Assembly: GCA_963696075.1 (NCBI GenBank)
Contig: CAVOJD010000029.1
Coordinates: forward strand, 124,001-188,000
DNA length: 64,000 nucleotides
Direction of reading: 5' to 3'
Origin: CAJQQK01 sp963696075
GTDB lineage: Bacteria; Pseudomonadota; Alphaproteobacteria; Rhizobiales; Hyphomicrobiaceae
The translations under genes were made by a program, and so were the position numbers. The notes under the pieces were generated by a model that was not told where the DNA came from, did not search any database, and worked only from the letters and a program-made list of their open reading frames with translations. Positions 17,471 through 26,585 of the stretch are shown here, piece after piece; position 1 is the first letter of the stretch, and every line of letters starts with the position of its first letter.

Positions 17471-18475
17471 TCAGACCTTGAGGACGAGTTTGCCGTTGTT
17501 GGCGCCGGTATAGAGCATGTTGACGACATCGGGAAACGCATCGACCCCGCCCATCTGCACATCTTCGCGGATCTTGAGGCGGCCTTCCTGGTGCCACGTG
17601 CCAAGCTGCTCGATCGCCTCGGGAATGCGCTTGGCCCAGTCGAACACGATAAGCCCCTGCAACCTGAGGCGCTGGGTCAGGATCGCGCGGAAGTTCTTCG
17701 GCCCCGGCGGCAGCTCCGTCGCGGTATAGCCCGAGATCAGACCGCACAGCGCGATCCGCCCGAACACGTTCATCTGCGGCAGGATCGTGTCGAGGATATC
17801 GCCACCGACATTCTCGAAGTTGACGTCGATGCCATCGGGGCAGGCAGCCTTGAGGTCGGCGGCGAGGTTGCCCGCCTTGTAGTCGACCGCGGCATCGAAC
17901 CCGAGTTCATCGGTGAGGTAGGCGCACTTCTCCGGCCCGCCGGCGATCCCGACCGCGCGGCAGCCCTTGATCTTGGCGATCTGCCCGACCAGCGACCCGA
18001 CTGCGCCCGAAGCAGCCGAGACGACGACCGTCTCGCCTTCCTTCGGCTGGCCGACGTCGAGAAGGCCGAAATAGGCCGTCCACCCCGGCATGCCGAGCCC
18101 ACCGACCCAGCGTTCGATCGGCGCCTTGTCGAGATCGAGCTTGACGAGGCCCCGCCCGTTCGAGATCGCGTACTGCTGCACGCCCAGGAGACCCTGCACC
18201 GCATCGCCGACGGCATATTTCGGGTGGTTCGACTGCTCGACGATGCCGGCCGCATAGGCCCGCATCACTTCACCAATGCCGACCGGCGGCACATATGATT
18301 TGCCGTCGTTGACCCAGCCCCGCATGGCGGGATCGAGCGAGACCACCTCGACCCGGATCAGGATCTCGCCTTCGCCGGGTGTTGCGATCGGTGTATCCTC
18401 GATCAAAAAGTTCTCGCGCTGGAACAGGCCCGGCTTCGGCCGGCTGGCGAGTTTGACCTGACGGTTCTGGGACAT
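17471..18475 (-). CDS. NADP-dependent zinc-independent MDR oxidoreductase (CurA/leukotriene B4 reductase-like)
   Basis: A 334-residue medium-chain reductase. It lacks the zinc ligands of alcohol dehydrogenases and matches the prostaglandin reductase / CurA / allyl-alcohol group. Seen are SLDPAMRGWV near residue 50, MPGWTAYFGLLDVG, the nucleotide-binding VVSAASGAVGSLVGQIAK, FENVGGDILD and RLQGLIVFDW. These enzymes reduce the carbon-carbon double bond of enones and enals. It is the first gene of a short minus-strand pair with the phosphatase. Confidence 0.9.
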   Translation of the reverse strand: MSQNRQVKLASRPKPGLFQRENFLIEDTPIATPGEGEILIRVEVVSLDPAMRGWVNDGKSYVPPVGIGEVMRAYAAGIVEQSNHPKYAVGDAVQGLLGVQQYAISNGRGLVKLDLDKAPIERWVGGLGMPGWTAYFGLLDVGQPKEGETVVVSAASGAVGSLVGQIAKIKGCRAVGIAGGPEKCAYLTDELGFDAAVDYKAGNLAADLKAACPDGIDVNFENVGGDILDTILPQMNVFGRIALCGLISGYTATELPPGPKNFRAILTQRLRLQGLIVFDWAKRIPEAIEQLGTWHQEGRLKIREDVQMGGVDAFPDVVNMLYTGANNGKLVLKV

Positions 18476-18563
18476 GGTCGGCTGAACTCCGGTTGTTGTG
18501 CGGTTTCTTGGGCAACGAACAGAATGGGCGCCGGGGCGGCCCTGGGCAAGTCGGAGGGTGCGA

Positions 18564-19514
18564 ATGACAAGCGGCTATCATCTGGCCGATTTCGGCGCTT
18601 ACACCATTGGCGGGCGAGCCGTCGCGGTCACCGGCCAAGCGACGCGAGAGATCAACTTCACGCCCACCGCCACCTTCACCTACGACCCGAATGGCACCTT
18701 CCGGATCGAGCACCTCTACGTCCAGTATTTCACGCCCGCCCGCCGCAACACCGCCCCCCCTGTGATCCTGCTCCACGGCGGCGGTCTCACCGGCAACACC
18801 TGGGAGACGACGCCCGATGGCCGCCCCGGTTGGCTCCACGGCCTCCTGGCGCGGGGCTACGAGGTCCACGTCGTCGACGGGGTCGAGCGCGGCCGCGCCG
18901 GCTGGTGCGCCCTCGAAGGCGTCTGGACCGACACCCCCATCCAGCGCAGCCTGGAGGAAGCCTGGACACTCTTTCGGTTCGGTGACGCGGCCGCATTCAC
19001 TGCCCGCCAATCCTTTCCCGGCCAACGCTTTCCCGTATCCGCCCTCGACGCCTTCGCCCGCACCTTCGTGCCCCGCTGGACCTCGACCGGCCCCGCCGCG
19101 AGTTCGGCCTTCACGGCGTTATTGGAGCGCTTCGAGACGGCAATCATCATCTGCCACAGCCAGGGCGGCCAGTTCGCCTTCGAAGCAGCCTCTCGCTGCC
19201 CGGACCGCGTGAGAGCACTTTGCGCGATCGAGCCGTCGGGCTTCACCGATGAGCCCGCCGCCCTCGCCGGCATCCCGGTACTCTTCGTCAATGGCGACTA
19301 TCTGGATTGCGATGGCCGCTGGCAGCAGATGGCCGCGCGCTGGTCGGCGTGGGCGGCAGCGCTGGGCGCACCGGCCGGCGCCGCACGCGTTGCAACGTTG
19401 TCGCTGCCGGATGAGGGCATATCCGGCAACAGCCACATGGTGATGATGGACGATAACAGTGATGACGTGCTCGCGCGCGTCCACACCTGGCTCGAAGACC
19501 TCACTCCACCGTGA
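18564..19514 (+). CDS. Alpha/beta hydrolase, esterase-like
   Basis: A 316-residue alpha/beta hydrolase. The oxyanion-hole region is ILLHGGGLTGNTWE, the nucleophile elbow is IICHSQGGQFAFEAA (Ser in CHSQGG), and the likely His lies in ISGNSHMVMMDDNS near the C-terminus. This set is like the C-C bond or ester hydrolases annotated as esterase. The start at 18564 has GGAGG about eight bases upstream. No signal peptide is seen. The 3' end overlaps that of fabI by 14 bases in a tail-to-tail arrangement. Confidence 0.85.
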   Translation: MTSGYHLADFGAYTIGGRAVAVTGQATREINFTPTATFTYDPNGTFRIEHLYVQYFTPARRNTAPPVILLHGGGLTGNTWETTPDGRPGWLHGLLARGYEVHVVDGVERGRAGWCALEGVWTDTPIQRSLEEAWTLFRFGDAAAFTARQSFPGQRFPVSALDAFARTFVPRWTSTGPAASSAFTALLERFETAIIICHSQGGQFAFEAASRCPDRVRALCAIEPSGFTDEPAALAGIPVLFVNGDYLDCDGRWQQMAARWSAWAAALGAPAGAARVATLSLPDEGISGNSHMVMMDDNSDDVLARVHTWLEDLTPP

Positions 19515-20337
19515 TATCCGGCGCATCCTCGTTCTTCATGCCCTGGACATGATAGCCGGCATCGACGTGATGCACCTCGCCCGTCACCCCGCGCGAGAGA
19601 TCGGAAAGCAGGTAGAGACCCGCCCCGCCGACGTCCTCGATCGTCACCGTCCGGCGCAGCGCGGAATTGTATTCGTTCCACTTCAGGATGTAGCGGAAGT
19701 CGGCGATGCCTGAGGCAGCGAGCGTCTTGATCGGACCCGCGGAAATCGCGTTGGTGCGGATGTTCTTCGGTCCAAGGTCGGCTGCCAGATACCGGACACT
19801 TGCCTCGAGTGCCGCCTTCGCCACGCCCATCACGTTGTAATGCGGCATGACCTTTTCCGCACCATAGTAGGTCAGCGTCAGCAGCGACCCGCCGTCGGTC
19901 ATCAGCGGCTCGGCCCGTTTGGCCAGCGCCGTGAACGAAAAGCACGACACCAGCATCGTCTGCTTGAAGTTTTCCTCGCTGGTGTCGACATAGCGCCCGT
20001 CGAGTTCGTTCTTGTCCGAGTACGCGATCGCATGGACGAGAAAATCGAGCCGGCCCCATTCGGACTTCAGGTGGTCGAACACCTGATCCATCGACGCGCC
20101 ATCCGTCACATCGCATGGCAGCACAACGTTGCAGCCGAGTTCTTCCGCGATCGGGTTGACCCGCTTCTTGAGGGCATCACCTTGATACGTCAGCGCGATC
20201 TCGGCGCCCTGCGCCGTCACCGCCTTGGCAATGCCATAGGCGATCGAGCGATTGTTCGCGACACCCATGATGAGGCCGCGCTTGCCGGCCATGAGTGTTC
20301 CTGTCGCCACATCCTGCTGGCCCTGACTGTCACTCAT
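19501..20337 (-). CDS. fabI: Enoyl-[acyl-carrier-protein] reductase (NADH) FabI
   Basis: FabI performs the last reduction of each fatty-acid elongation cycle. The 278-residue product has the rhizobial-type MAGKRGLIMGVANNRSIAYG (from residue 16), the active-site pair Tyr157 and Tyr167 and Lys174 in TYYGAEKVMPHYNVMGVAK, and SAGPIKTLAASGI. The start at 20337 has GAGGAAG upstream; an alternative start is the internal ATG at 20292. This is the canonical copy. The paralogue at 16 kb lacks one active-site Tyr. Confidence 0.95.
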   Translation of the reverse strand: MSDSQGQQDVATGTLMAGKRGLIMGVANNRSIAYGIAKAVTAQGAEIALTYQGDALKKRVNPIAEELGCNVVLPCDVTDGASMDQVFDHLKSEWGRLDFLVHAIAYSDKNELDGRYVDTSEENFKQTMLVSCFSFTALAKRAEPLMTDGGSLLTLTYYGAEKVMPHYNVMGVAKAALEASVRYLAADLGPKNIRTNAISAGPIKTLAASGIADFRYILKWNEYNSALRRTVTIEDVGGAGLYLLSDLSRGVTGEVHHVDAGYHVQGMKNEDAPDITVE

Positions 20338-20586
20338 GCTGTCTTCCTCGCTTGCGATGGCTGGTCCCTTACGACGCAGTCTAACACCCAACGCCCGGCC
20401 ACCGAATGCAGTCGTAGATAGGGTGGACGCCGCCTGGACACTGACCGCGCCTCCTTTACTTCGGTTTGCCGTTGTCTTTCAAGCCGAAGCATTTGTCTTA
20501 GCACGGCTTTGTCCGGCCGTTTACTGTCGATCCGACCCGGTTCGCAGTGCGTGTTGTCTTCCGCGAACCGGGCGTCTTGCCGAGCC

Positions 20587-21063
20587 TTAGCCCGAAAGTG
20601 ACCAGCGCCCGTCCGCGCCGCGGCACGCGATACCTTCAACTTCCCGCGAGTAGGCACCGGAATTGAGTCGAATGACGATATGACGGCAAACGCTGCCATC
20701 AGCACTCTTGAACGAGGTCGTCGGCTGAATGATGCCGTCGAGCAGGCCGTGTTGGCGGTGCCAGACATAGGCGCCACCGTCGCCCACGGTCTGAAGCGCG
20801 GTCTGAATAGCATTGAGAGTTGCGATTTCATCGCCTTCATCGAGGACCAGGCTCGGCCGGGGCGACTGGAAAACGCCCGGGCGCGTCGTTCGCAGCGATT
20901 TGGGCGGGATGCCGCGCCCTCTGTTGGTTGGCACACTGACGTTATCCGCAGCCAGCGCAGTGTGCTGGGCGGTAAAGGCGATGGCGAAGGTCGGGGGGGC
21001 GATGGCCGCGAGCGCGAAAAGGGTCGCAAGTGCGCGGACGGGGACGCGGAATGGGATACGCAT
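20587..21063 (-). CDS. Exported RT0821/Lpp0805-like surface antigen-type protein
   Basis: A 158-residue secreted protein. An N-terminal signal sequence (ALATLFALAAIAPPTFAIAF) is followed by a basic, Pro-rich linker and a conserved C-terminal block. The block contains ALQTVGDGGAYVW, TTSFKSADGSVCRHIV and GIACRGADGRWSL, and has two cysteines. The end resembles the small surface-antigen or outer-membrane lipoprotein-associated family (Lpp0805/RT0821) found in alphaproteobacteria. No lipobox is seen. Role unknown; it is presumably periplasmic or cell-surface. Confidence 0.65.
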   Translation of the reverse strand: MRIPFRVPVRALATLFALAAIAPPTFAIAFTAQHTALAADNVSVPTNRGRGIPPKSLRTTRPGVFQSPRPSLVLDEGDEIATLNAIQTALQTVGDGGAYVWHRQHGLLDGIIQPTTSFKSADGSVCRHIVIRLNSGAYSREVEGIACRGADGRWSLSG

Positions 21064-21222
21064 GTCGTGTTACTCTGACGCAGGACTGATGTACGAAACG
21101 CTTGGCCGGGCCAATATGAAGCTGGCCGACCATGAACCTGACTATCGCGCCTGGTGGTTAACAGGCTCTGAAAGCCGGTCAGGAAATGATACGCGGATTG
21201 CCTTGCGCGAGAGGATTGCGAG

Positions 21223-21894
21223 ATGACGACCAACACCGGACCAGCAACCACGACCCCCAACCCGCCCGCCCCGGACGAGCGGTTCGCCGAAGCCGGCGAC
21301 CCCTTCGCCCTGTTCGAGAGCTGGTTCGCTGAAGCCGAGGCGCACGAACTCAACGACGCCAACGCGATGATCCTCGCGAGCGTCGACGAGGACGGCCTGC
21401 CCAACGCGCGCACCCTGCTCCTGAAGGGGGTCGACGGCGGCGAGGCAGGCGCCCAACGCGGCTTCACGTTCTATACGAACTTCGAAAGCGCCAAGGGCCG
21501 TGAACTGACCGGCCAACCCAAGGCGGCAATGGTGTTCCACTGGAAGTCGCTGCGCCGCCAGGTCCGCTTGCGCGGTGCAATTGCACCGGTCTCATCAGCC
21601 GAGGCGGATGCCTATTTCGCGAGCCGTCCCCGTGGCAGCCAGATAGGCGCCTGGGCCTCCACGCAGTCCCGTCCGCTCGACAGCATGGCGGCCTTGAACG
21701 ACGCCGTCGCGGCGGCAACCGCGCGCTTTCCCGAGGATCAGCCCGTCCCCCGCCCGCCGCACTGGTCAGGCTTCCGCCTCGTGCCATTGGAAATCGAGTT
21801 CTGGCACGACCGCCCCTACCGCCTGCACGAGCGCGTTGTTTTCCGTCGTAGCGCGCCCGGCGAGGCCTGGCAGCGCAGCCGCCTCTTCCCCTGA
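21223..21894 (+). CDS. pdxH: Pyridoxamine 5'-phosphate oxidase
   Basis: PdxH oxidises pyridoxamine- or pyridoxine-5'-phosphate to pyridoxal 5'-phosphate using FMN. The 223-residue protein has DPFALFESWFAEAEAHELND, FMN-binding RTLLLKGVD, GFTFYTNFESAKGREL, FHWKSLRRQVRLRG, SRPRGSQIGAWAS, and the family-typical end with EFWHDRPYRLHERVVF. It is complete. Its neighbourhood to fabI is conserved among relatives. A strong hairpin terminator lies about 110 bases downstream. Confidence 0.96.
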   Translation: MTTNTGPATTTPNPPAPDERFAEAGDPFALFESWFAEAEAHELNDANAMILASVDEDGLPNARTLLLKGVDGGEAGAQRGFTFYTNFESAKGRELTGQPKAAMVFHWKSLRRQVRLRGAIAPVSSAEADAYFASRPRGSQIGAWASTQSRPLDSMAALNDAVAAATARFPEDQPVPRPPHWSGFRLVPLEIEFWHDRPYRLHERVVFRRSAPGEAWQRSRLFP

Positions 21895-22001
21895 ACGGGT
21901 TGGTTCATCCTGCGTTCAGGAAGCCTGTGGCTTGATAGCGGGGTGCTGGCCGCGTGTGTGGCGACGAGTTGGGGCGGCCGGCACACCCCCTCATCACAGA
22001 C

Positions 22002-22044
22002 CCCGCCTGCAGCCGTCCTTCGGGCCGGCCGCAGGCGGGTTTTT
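22002..22044 (+). terminator. Rho-independent terminator downstream of pdxH
   Basis: CCCGCCTGC (22002-22010) pairs perfectly with GCAGGCGGG (22031-22039), with a 20-base interior that is itself GC-rich, followed by five T residues. It lies 108 bases past the pdxH stop and before the SDR gene. Confidence 0.75.
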
Positions 22045-22149
22045 CGCGGCCGGACGCGAAGTCTCGTGTGGCCAGCCTCAACTCTGTGGTAGAAGAGATC
22101 ATGAGGTTGCAGGAGTGCGGCCGTCTTTTTCCCCTCCCGGAGCACGCCC

Positions 22150-22911
22150 ATGCCGGATTCGCGGCCCAACGCAGAACGAAAGACGCTCATCCTGACCGGC
22201 GCCTCCCGCGGCATCGGCCACGCCACCGTGAAGCGGTTCTCATCCGCCGGCTGGCGCGTCATCACCTGTTCCCGCCACCCCTTCCCCGAGGACTGTCCCT
22301 GGGAAATGGGGCCTGAGGACCACATCCAGGTCGACCTGTCCGACTACGACAACACCGAATCCGCGATCGCTGAAATGAAGCGGCGTCTGGAAGACCAGGG
22401 CGGGCGTCTGAATGCCCTGGTCAACAACGCAGCGATCAGCCCGAAAGGCGCCGGCGGCGCGCGGCTCAACACGCTCAACACCAACGTCAAAGACTGGCAT
22501 CAGGTGTTTGCCGTCAACTTCTTCGCCTCGATGCTGCTCGGCCGCGGCTTGATCGAGGAGCTCGAGCGCGCCCGCGGCGCCATCGTCAACGTCACCTCGA
22601 TCGCCGGCAGCCGTGTCCACCCGTTCGCGGGCGCAGCCTATGCAACCTCGAAGGCGGCGCTTGCCGCGCTGACCCGCGAAATGGCGTTCGATTTCGGCCC
22701 CCACCACGTCCGCGTCAATGCGATTTCACCGGGCGAGATCGACACCTCCATCCTCTCGCCGGGCACCGAGAAGATCGTGCGCGAGCAGATCCCGATGAAC
22801 CGCCTCGGCGAACCGGAAGAAGTGGCCAAGGCGATTTATTTCCTGTGCACGGAACAGTCGAGCTACGTGAACGGCGCCGAAATCCACATCAATGGCGGCC
22901 AGCACGTCTGA
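22150..22911 (+). CDS. Short-chain dehydrogenase/reductase (classical SDR)
   Basis: A 253-residue classical SDR. The cofactor motif is LILTGASRGIGHATV, and VNNAAIS is the NNAG-like block. The active-site Ser is in NVTSIAGS, with Tyr and Lys in YATSKAALAAL. A PG motif follows in NAISPGEIDTS, and the end is INGGQHV. The basic residues after the first strand (CSRHPFPED) may favour NADP. The substrate is unknown. It is flanked by terminator-like hairpins on both sides and so is likely monocistronic. Confidence 0.92.
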   Translation: MPDSRPNAERKTLILTGASRGIGHATVKRFSSAGWRVITCSRHPFPEDCPWEMGPEDHIQVDLSDYDNTESAIAEMKRRLEDQGGRLNALVNNAAISPKGAGGARLNTLNTNVKDWHQVFAVNFFASMLLGRGLIEELERARGAIVNVTSIAGSRVHPFAGAAYATSKAALAALTREMAFDFGPHHVRVNAISPGEIDTSILSPGTEKIVREQIPMNRLGEPEEVAKAIYFLCTEQSSYVNGAEIHINGGQHV

Positions 22912-22943
22912 GCGCGATGACATGGGAAACCCATGTTTTGCGC

Positions 22944-22979
22944 CCCCGGAGAATGCGCAGCATTCATCCGGGGTCTTTC
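22944..22979 (+). terminator. Probable terminator after the SDR gene
   Basis: CCCCGGAGAATGC pairs with GCATTC-A-TCCGGGG, leaving a one-base bulge and a three-base loop. It is followed by the T-rich TCTTTCC. It lies 33 bases past the SDR stop. Confidence 0.55.
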
Positions 22980-23103
22980 CACATACCCGTAACCTTTCGA
23001 CGGAAAGTCACGCTCTAAAGCTCCCGGCTCGGCGCTGCCGCCCGTCCGGGAACGCAGACGGGGTGGGGGCCGAGTGAGGTGCCAAGCTGGGTGCGGGGCC
23101 GCC

Positions 23104-24163
23104 CTATTCGCCCGCGCGCAGATGGACCGTCACTTTGGCGATGTGCGCACACGCACTCCCCCCCTCCGGCATCGCTTGTGGTTCAAGGTCGGCCGTGAGC
23201 GTCGCGCTCGCGGGCACCGCCAGCAGCACGCCCGATGGCTGCTGGCGTGCACCTCTCGCGCGTGGCCGCGGCCTGCGCTGAAACGGCAAACCCGGCGGTG
23301 TCGAGGTAAGCGCGAACCGCGCCCGGCCACCGCCCGAGCAGGACCAGCGGCGCCGGCCCCTCCTTGAGTTGGCCGATCCAGTCCTGGAACGCAGCGATGA
23401 TCTCGGCGGCCTGCTGGCAGGTGGCCGTTTGATCACCAGCGCCGCACGCATCGCCAAGATCGAGCGACGCGACCCAGATCAATTTCCCGTAGACACGCAG
23501 ACGAAAGGCCGTGATCGCAGCCGCTTCCTGTTCGCGACCGGACGCAGCCGGCGCCGCCAATGGCAGAAAATGGCGAAAGCCTGCAAGACGCACCCCGCGC
23601 TGGCGGCGATAGACCACCGCTGTCGTCTCCGGCGCATCGTTGCGGAACACGGCAATCCCGGTCGAGCGCGCATTGGAGCGTGCCAGTAACTGGCGCGAGA
23701 CGACGACGTGATAGCTCCGCGCCGGAAACAACCGCCGCGCATCGCCGGCACTCGTCACGCCTTGCAGTGCAACGATATCTGCCGCAAAGCCCGCTTCGGC
23801 GAGTTCGCGCCAGCGGGCCGTGCGCCGCTCCGATCCGAATGTGTGCCGCCAGGTCGAGGCGGGTTCCGCCGGCCGCGGCGCTTTCGCCGCCTGTTCGGCC
23901 TTGGTCGTCTTGGCGCCAAGGTGCCACGTTGCGATCCGGAACGTCATCGAGGCTGGCCCGAAGTCGCCGCGCTCAGCCGTCAGGTCGACGCCTGGCTCCT
24001 CGGCAAACGCCTCCGCCCCGATCGGCTTTTCCTCCGGCTCCGGGATCGATGCCGCGGCCGCCGGGTTCTCTTGCGGGGCAGCGGTTTGCGCAAAGGCGGG
24101 CGGGTCGGGAAAGACCGGCGCGCAAACGATGAGCGTGGCGAGCGCCGCAATCGGCCCCGCCAT
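23104..24163 (-). CDS. Exported endonuclease/exonuclease/phosphatase-fold protein, likely catalytically dead, frameshifted
   Basis: A signal peptide (MAGPIAALATLIVCAPVF, start 24163) is followed by a Pro/Glu-rich linker. The domain then follows the order of EEP-fold motifs, IATWHLG, DIVALQGV, VASLDL and LVLLGRWPG. In active enzymes these read like N-W-N, A-L-Q-E, N-T-H-L and G-D-F-N. The Glu, the His and the Asp/Asn pair are replaced here, so hydrolase activity is doubtful. Near 23270 the frame changes by one base; the downstream frame (PSGVLLAVPASATLTADLEP, with a Cys) continues naturally to a stop at 23104. It starts 35 bases after the aminotransferase stop. Confidence 0.55.
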
Positions 24164-24197
24164 CTGCCACCAGACGCCGCCTGGCGTGCGCGGCCCG

Positions 24198-25595
24198 CTA
24201 GTCCTTGAGTTTGTACCCGAGTTCGGTTTCGACCCAGTGCGCCGTCCGGTCGAGAATGCGCCCAACGGCATCGAACATTTCGTCAATCTGGGCCTCCTCG
24301 ATTACCAGCGGCGGGCAAAACGCCAGATTGTCCCCACCGGCCGCCCGGCAGATCAGGCCTTCTTCCTGCGCAATCTGCATGGCCATCGCGCCAACCCCGT
24401 CGGCGGGCGAAAAGCTCTCTTTCGTTGCCTTGTCGCGCACCAGCTCCAAAGCCCCAATGAGCCCGATTCCGCGCGCGTCGCCAACCAGGGGGTGGTCGGC
24501 GAACCCTTGCAGGCGCTGGTTGAAGCGCGGCGCAACCTTCTGGACATGGCCGACGATGTCCATCCGCTTGTAGATCTCGAGCGTCTTGACCGCGACGGCA
24601 CTGGCAACGGGATGGCCCGAATACGTAAAGCCGTGCGCGAACATGCCGATCTTGCGGCTTTCCTCGACCATCGCCTCGAAGACCTCCTCCTTCACGGTGA
24701 TCGCGCCGAGCGGCATGTAGGCGGATGTGATCGCCTTGGCCATGGTGATGGTATCGGGCTTGATGTTGAACGTTTGCGAGCCGAACCAGTTGCCGGTCCG
24801 CGCAAACCCGCAGATCACCTCGTCCGCGATCATCGCGATGTCATGGCGGGACAACACCGCCTGGATCTTCTCGAAATAGGTCTTGGGCGGCAGGATGACC
24901 CCGCCCGCGCCCTGGACGGGTTCGGCAATGAAGGCCGCGATCGTCTCCGGGTCTTCGCGCTCGATCAGCGCTTCGAGGTTGGCCGCCATGCGGTCGGCGA
25001 ACGCTTCCTCGCTCTCGCCGGCCTCTGCGCCCTTGTAGTAATGCGGGCAGTCGGCATGCAGGAAGCCCGGCAGCGGCACGTCGAAGTCTTTGTGGAAGAT
25101 CGGCAGCCCGGTCAGGCTGGCCGCCGCGATCGTGACGCCGTGATAGCCCTTCTGGCGCCCGATGATCTTCTTCTTCCTCGGTTTGCCGCGCGCGTTATTG
25201 TAGTACCATTGCAGCTTGATCTGCGTGTCGTTGGCTTCGCTGCCGGATGAGGTGAAGAAGATTTTCGACGCTGGCGCCGGCACCAGTTCCTTGAGTTGTT
25301 CGGCGAGTTCGATCGCCGGCTCATGACTTTTCGAGCCGAACAGGTGCGTGAACGAGAGCTGGGACATCTGCGCCGTTGCAGCTTCGATCAATTCCTTGTT
25401 GCCGTAGCCGAGCGCCGTGCACCAGAGCCCCGCCATGCCTTCGATGTAGCGTTTGCCGTGCGTATCGTAGACGTAGATACCTTCGCCGCGGTCCAGAATG
25501 AGCGGGCCCTTTTCCCGGTGCATCGCCAGATTGGTCGTCGGATGAAGAAGGACTTCGATGTCGCGCGTTTCCGCGTTGGTGAGTTTTTGTTGCAT
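24198..25595 (-). CDS. Class III PLP-dependent aminotransferase (omega-amine:pyruvate type)
   Basis: A 465-residue fold-type I aminotransferase of class III. Features are the N-terminal GIYVYDTHGKRYIEGMAGLW, FFTSSGSEANDTQIKL for phosphate binding, YHGVTIAAASLTGLP, and AEPVQGAGGVI. The PLP-binding Asp region is MIADEVICGFARTG and the Schiff-base Lys lies in TMAKAITSAYMPLGA. Relatives act as omega-amino-acid, putrescine or taurine:pyruvate aminotransferases. The start is the ATG at 25595, preceded by GGAG. The exact donor is uncertain. Confidence 0.92.
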   Translation of the reverse strand: MQQKLTNAETRDIEVLLHPTTNLAMHREKGPLILDRGEGIYVYDTHGKRYIEGMAGLWCTALGYGNKELIEAATAQMSQLSFTHLFGSKSHEPAIELAEQLKELVPAPASKIFFTSSGSEANDTQIKLQWYYNNARGKPRKKKIIGRQKGYHGVTIAAASLTGLPIFHKDFDVPLPGFLHADCPHYYKGAEAGESEEAFADRMAANLEALIEREDPETIAAFIAEPVQGAGGVILPPKTYFEKIQAVLSRHDIAMIADEVICGFARTGNWFGSQTFNIKPDTITMAKAITSAYMPLGAITVKEEVFEAMVEESRKIGMFAHGFTYSGHPVASAVAVKTLEIYKRMDIVGHVQKVAPRFNQRLQGFADHPLVGDARGIGLIGALELVRDKATKESFSPADGVGAMAMQIAQEEGLICRAAGGDNLAFCPPLVIEEAQIDEMFDAVGRILDRTAHWVETELGYKLKD

Positions 25596-25753
25596 CACAC
25601 CGCTCCCTTTGGCGACACCAGCTGTTGGCCGCCGTTCGTTATGTCACGAACCATGCTAGCACGGCCTCGGGGATCCTGCACCGTCGATGCGATCCGCCTT
25701 TTCGGCGACGGTGGGGGAGGGCCCTGAACGAGAGATGAGGAGGCGAGCAGAGC

Positions 25754-26551
25754 ATGCTGAAGGCGGAGCCGCGCCGGCTTTTGGTGAGCAAATGGGCCGT
25801 CAGGATTGCCGCGATCGCCGTCGCCTTGATTGCGATTGCGATCCTGCTGCATCGCCTGTTCGACCTGCCGACCCCCGTTGCCCTGAACCTCATAATGCTC
25901 GCCTTCGCAGGCGCCGTTTTGGCCATTCTGCTGGCCGTCTTCGGCCTGATCCGGGTCTGGCAGCGCGGCTACCACGGCGCCGGCAACGCCCTTGTTGCGA
26001 TCGCCGTTTCGGCCGCGATCCTGATGTGGCCGGTCAGCCTTCTGCCAACCATCCAGCGTCTGCCCGAAATCAACGACATCACGACCGATACCGCCAACCC
26101 GCCGCCCTACCGGGCCCTTGCCGCCAACCGCCCCGCCGGCGCCCAGCCGCCCGACTACAACCCCGCCTTCGCCGCCATCCAGCGCAAGTCCTATCCCGAC
26201 CTGCGCACCCTTGCCGTGGACCGCGCCGCTGACGAAGTCGTCACCCTCGTCGCCCAGACCCTGCGCCGCGGCCGTATGGAGGTTGTGCGTGAAGAGCCGC
26301 CATCGGCTGAAAACGGCAATATCGGTTTTGTCGAAGCGGTCGATCGCACCCTCATCATGGGGTTCCATGATGACGTCGTTGTCCGCGTGGCCAGCAGTGG
26401 GCGTGGCGCCTTGGTCGACGTGCGCTCCGCCTCGCGCTACGGCCGCCACGATCTCGGCCGCAACGCCGAGCGTATCCGCGACGTCCTCGCCGGCCTGGTC
26501 GACCAACTCCAGTCGACCGTCCCCGAAAGCCGCCGCGGGCGTAGCTCCTGA
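25754..26551 (+). CDS. DUF1499 domain membrane protein
   Basis: A 265-residue protein. Residues 15-110 contain three hydrophobic segments (AAIAVALIAIAILL, LIMLAFAGAVLAILLAVFGLI, ALVAIAVSAAILMW). A soluble DUF1499 domain follows, with SYPDLRTLAVDRAADEV, HDDVVVRV and VDVRSASRYGRHDLGRNAERI, the last being the family signature. DUF1499 proteins are widespread and uncharacterised; some are linked to envelope functions. Divergent from the aminotransferase. Confidence 0.85.
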   Translation: MLKAEPRRLLVSKWAVRIAAIAVALIAIAILLHRLFDLPTPVALNLIMLAFAGAVLAILLAVFGLIRVWQRGYHGAGNALVAIAVSAAILMWPVSLLPTIQRLPEINDITTDTANPPPYRALAANRPAGAQPPDYNPAFAAIQRKSYPDLRTLAVDRAADEVVTLVAQTLRRGRMEVVREEPPSAENGNIGFVEAVDRTLIMGFHDDVVVRVASSGRGALVDVRSASRYGRHDLGRNAERIRDVLAGLVDQLQSTVPESRRGRSS

Positions 26552-26585
26552 CGCAACCTTGCGCCCGGCAGCCGGTCGACCTTGG

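Noticed and set aside
23820..25250. 476-codon plus-strand open frame opposite the aminotransferase
   Set aside because: Shadow frame of the class III aminotransferase; Arg/Asp/Gly-rich composition without family features.
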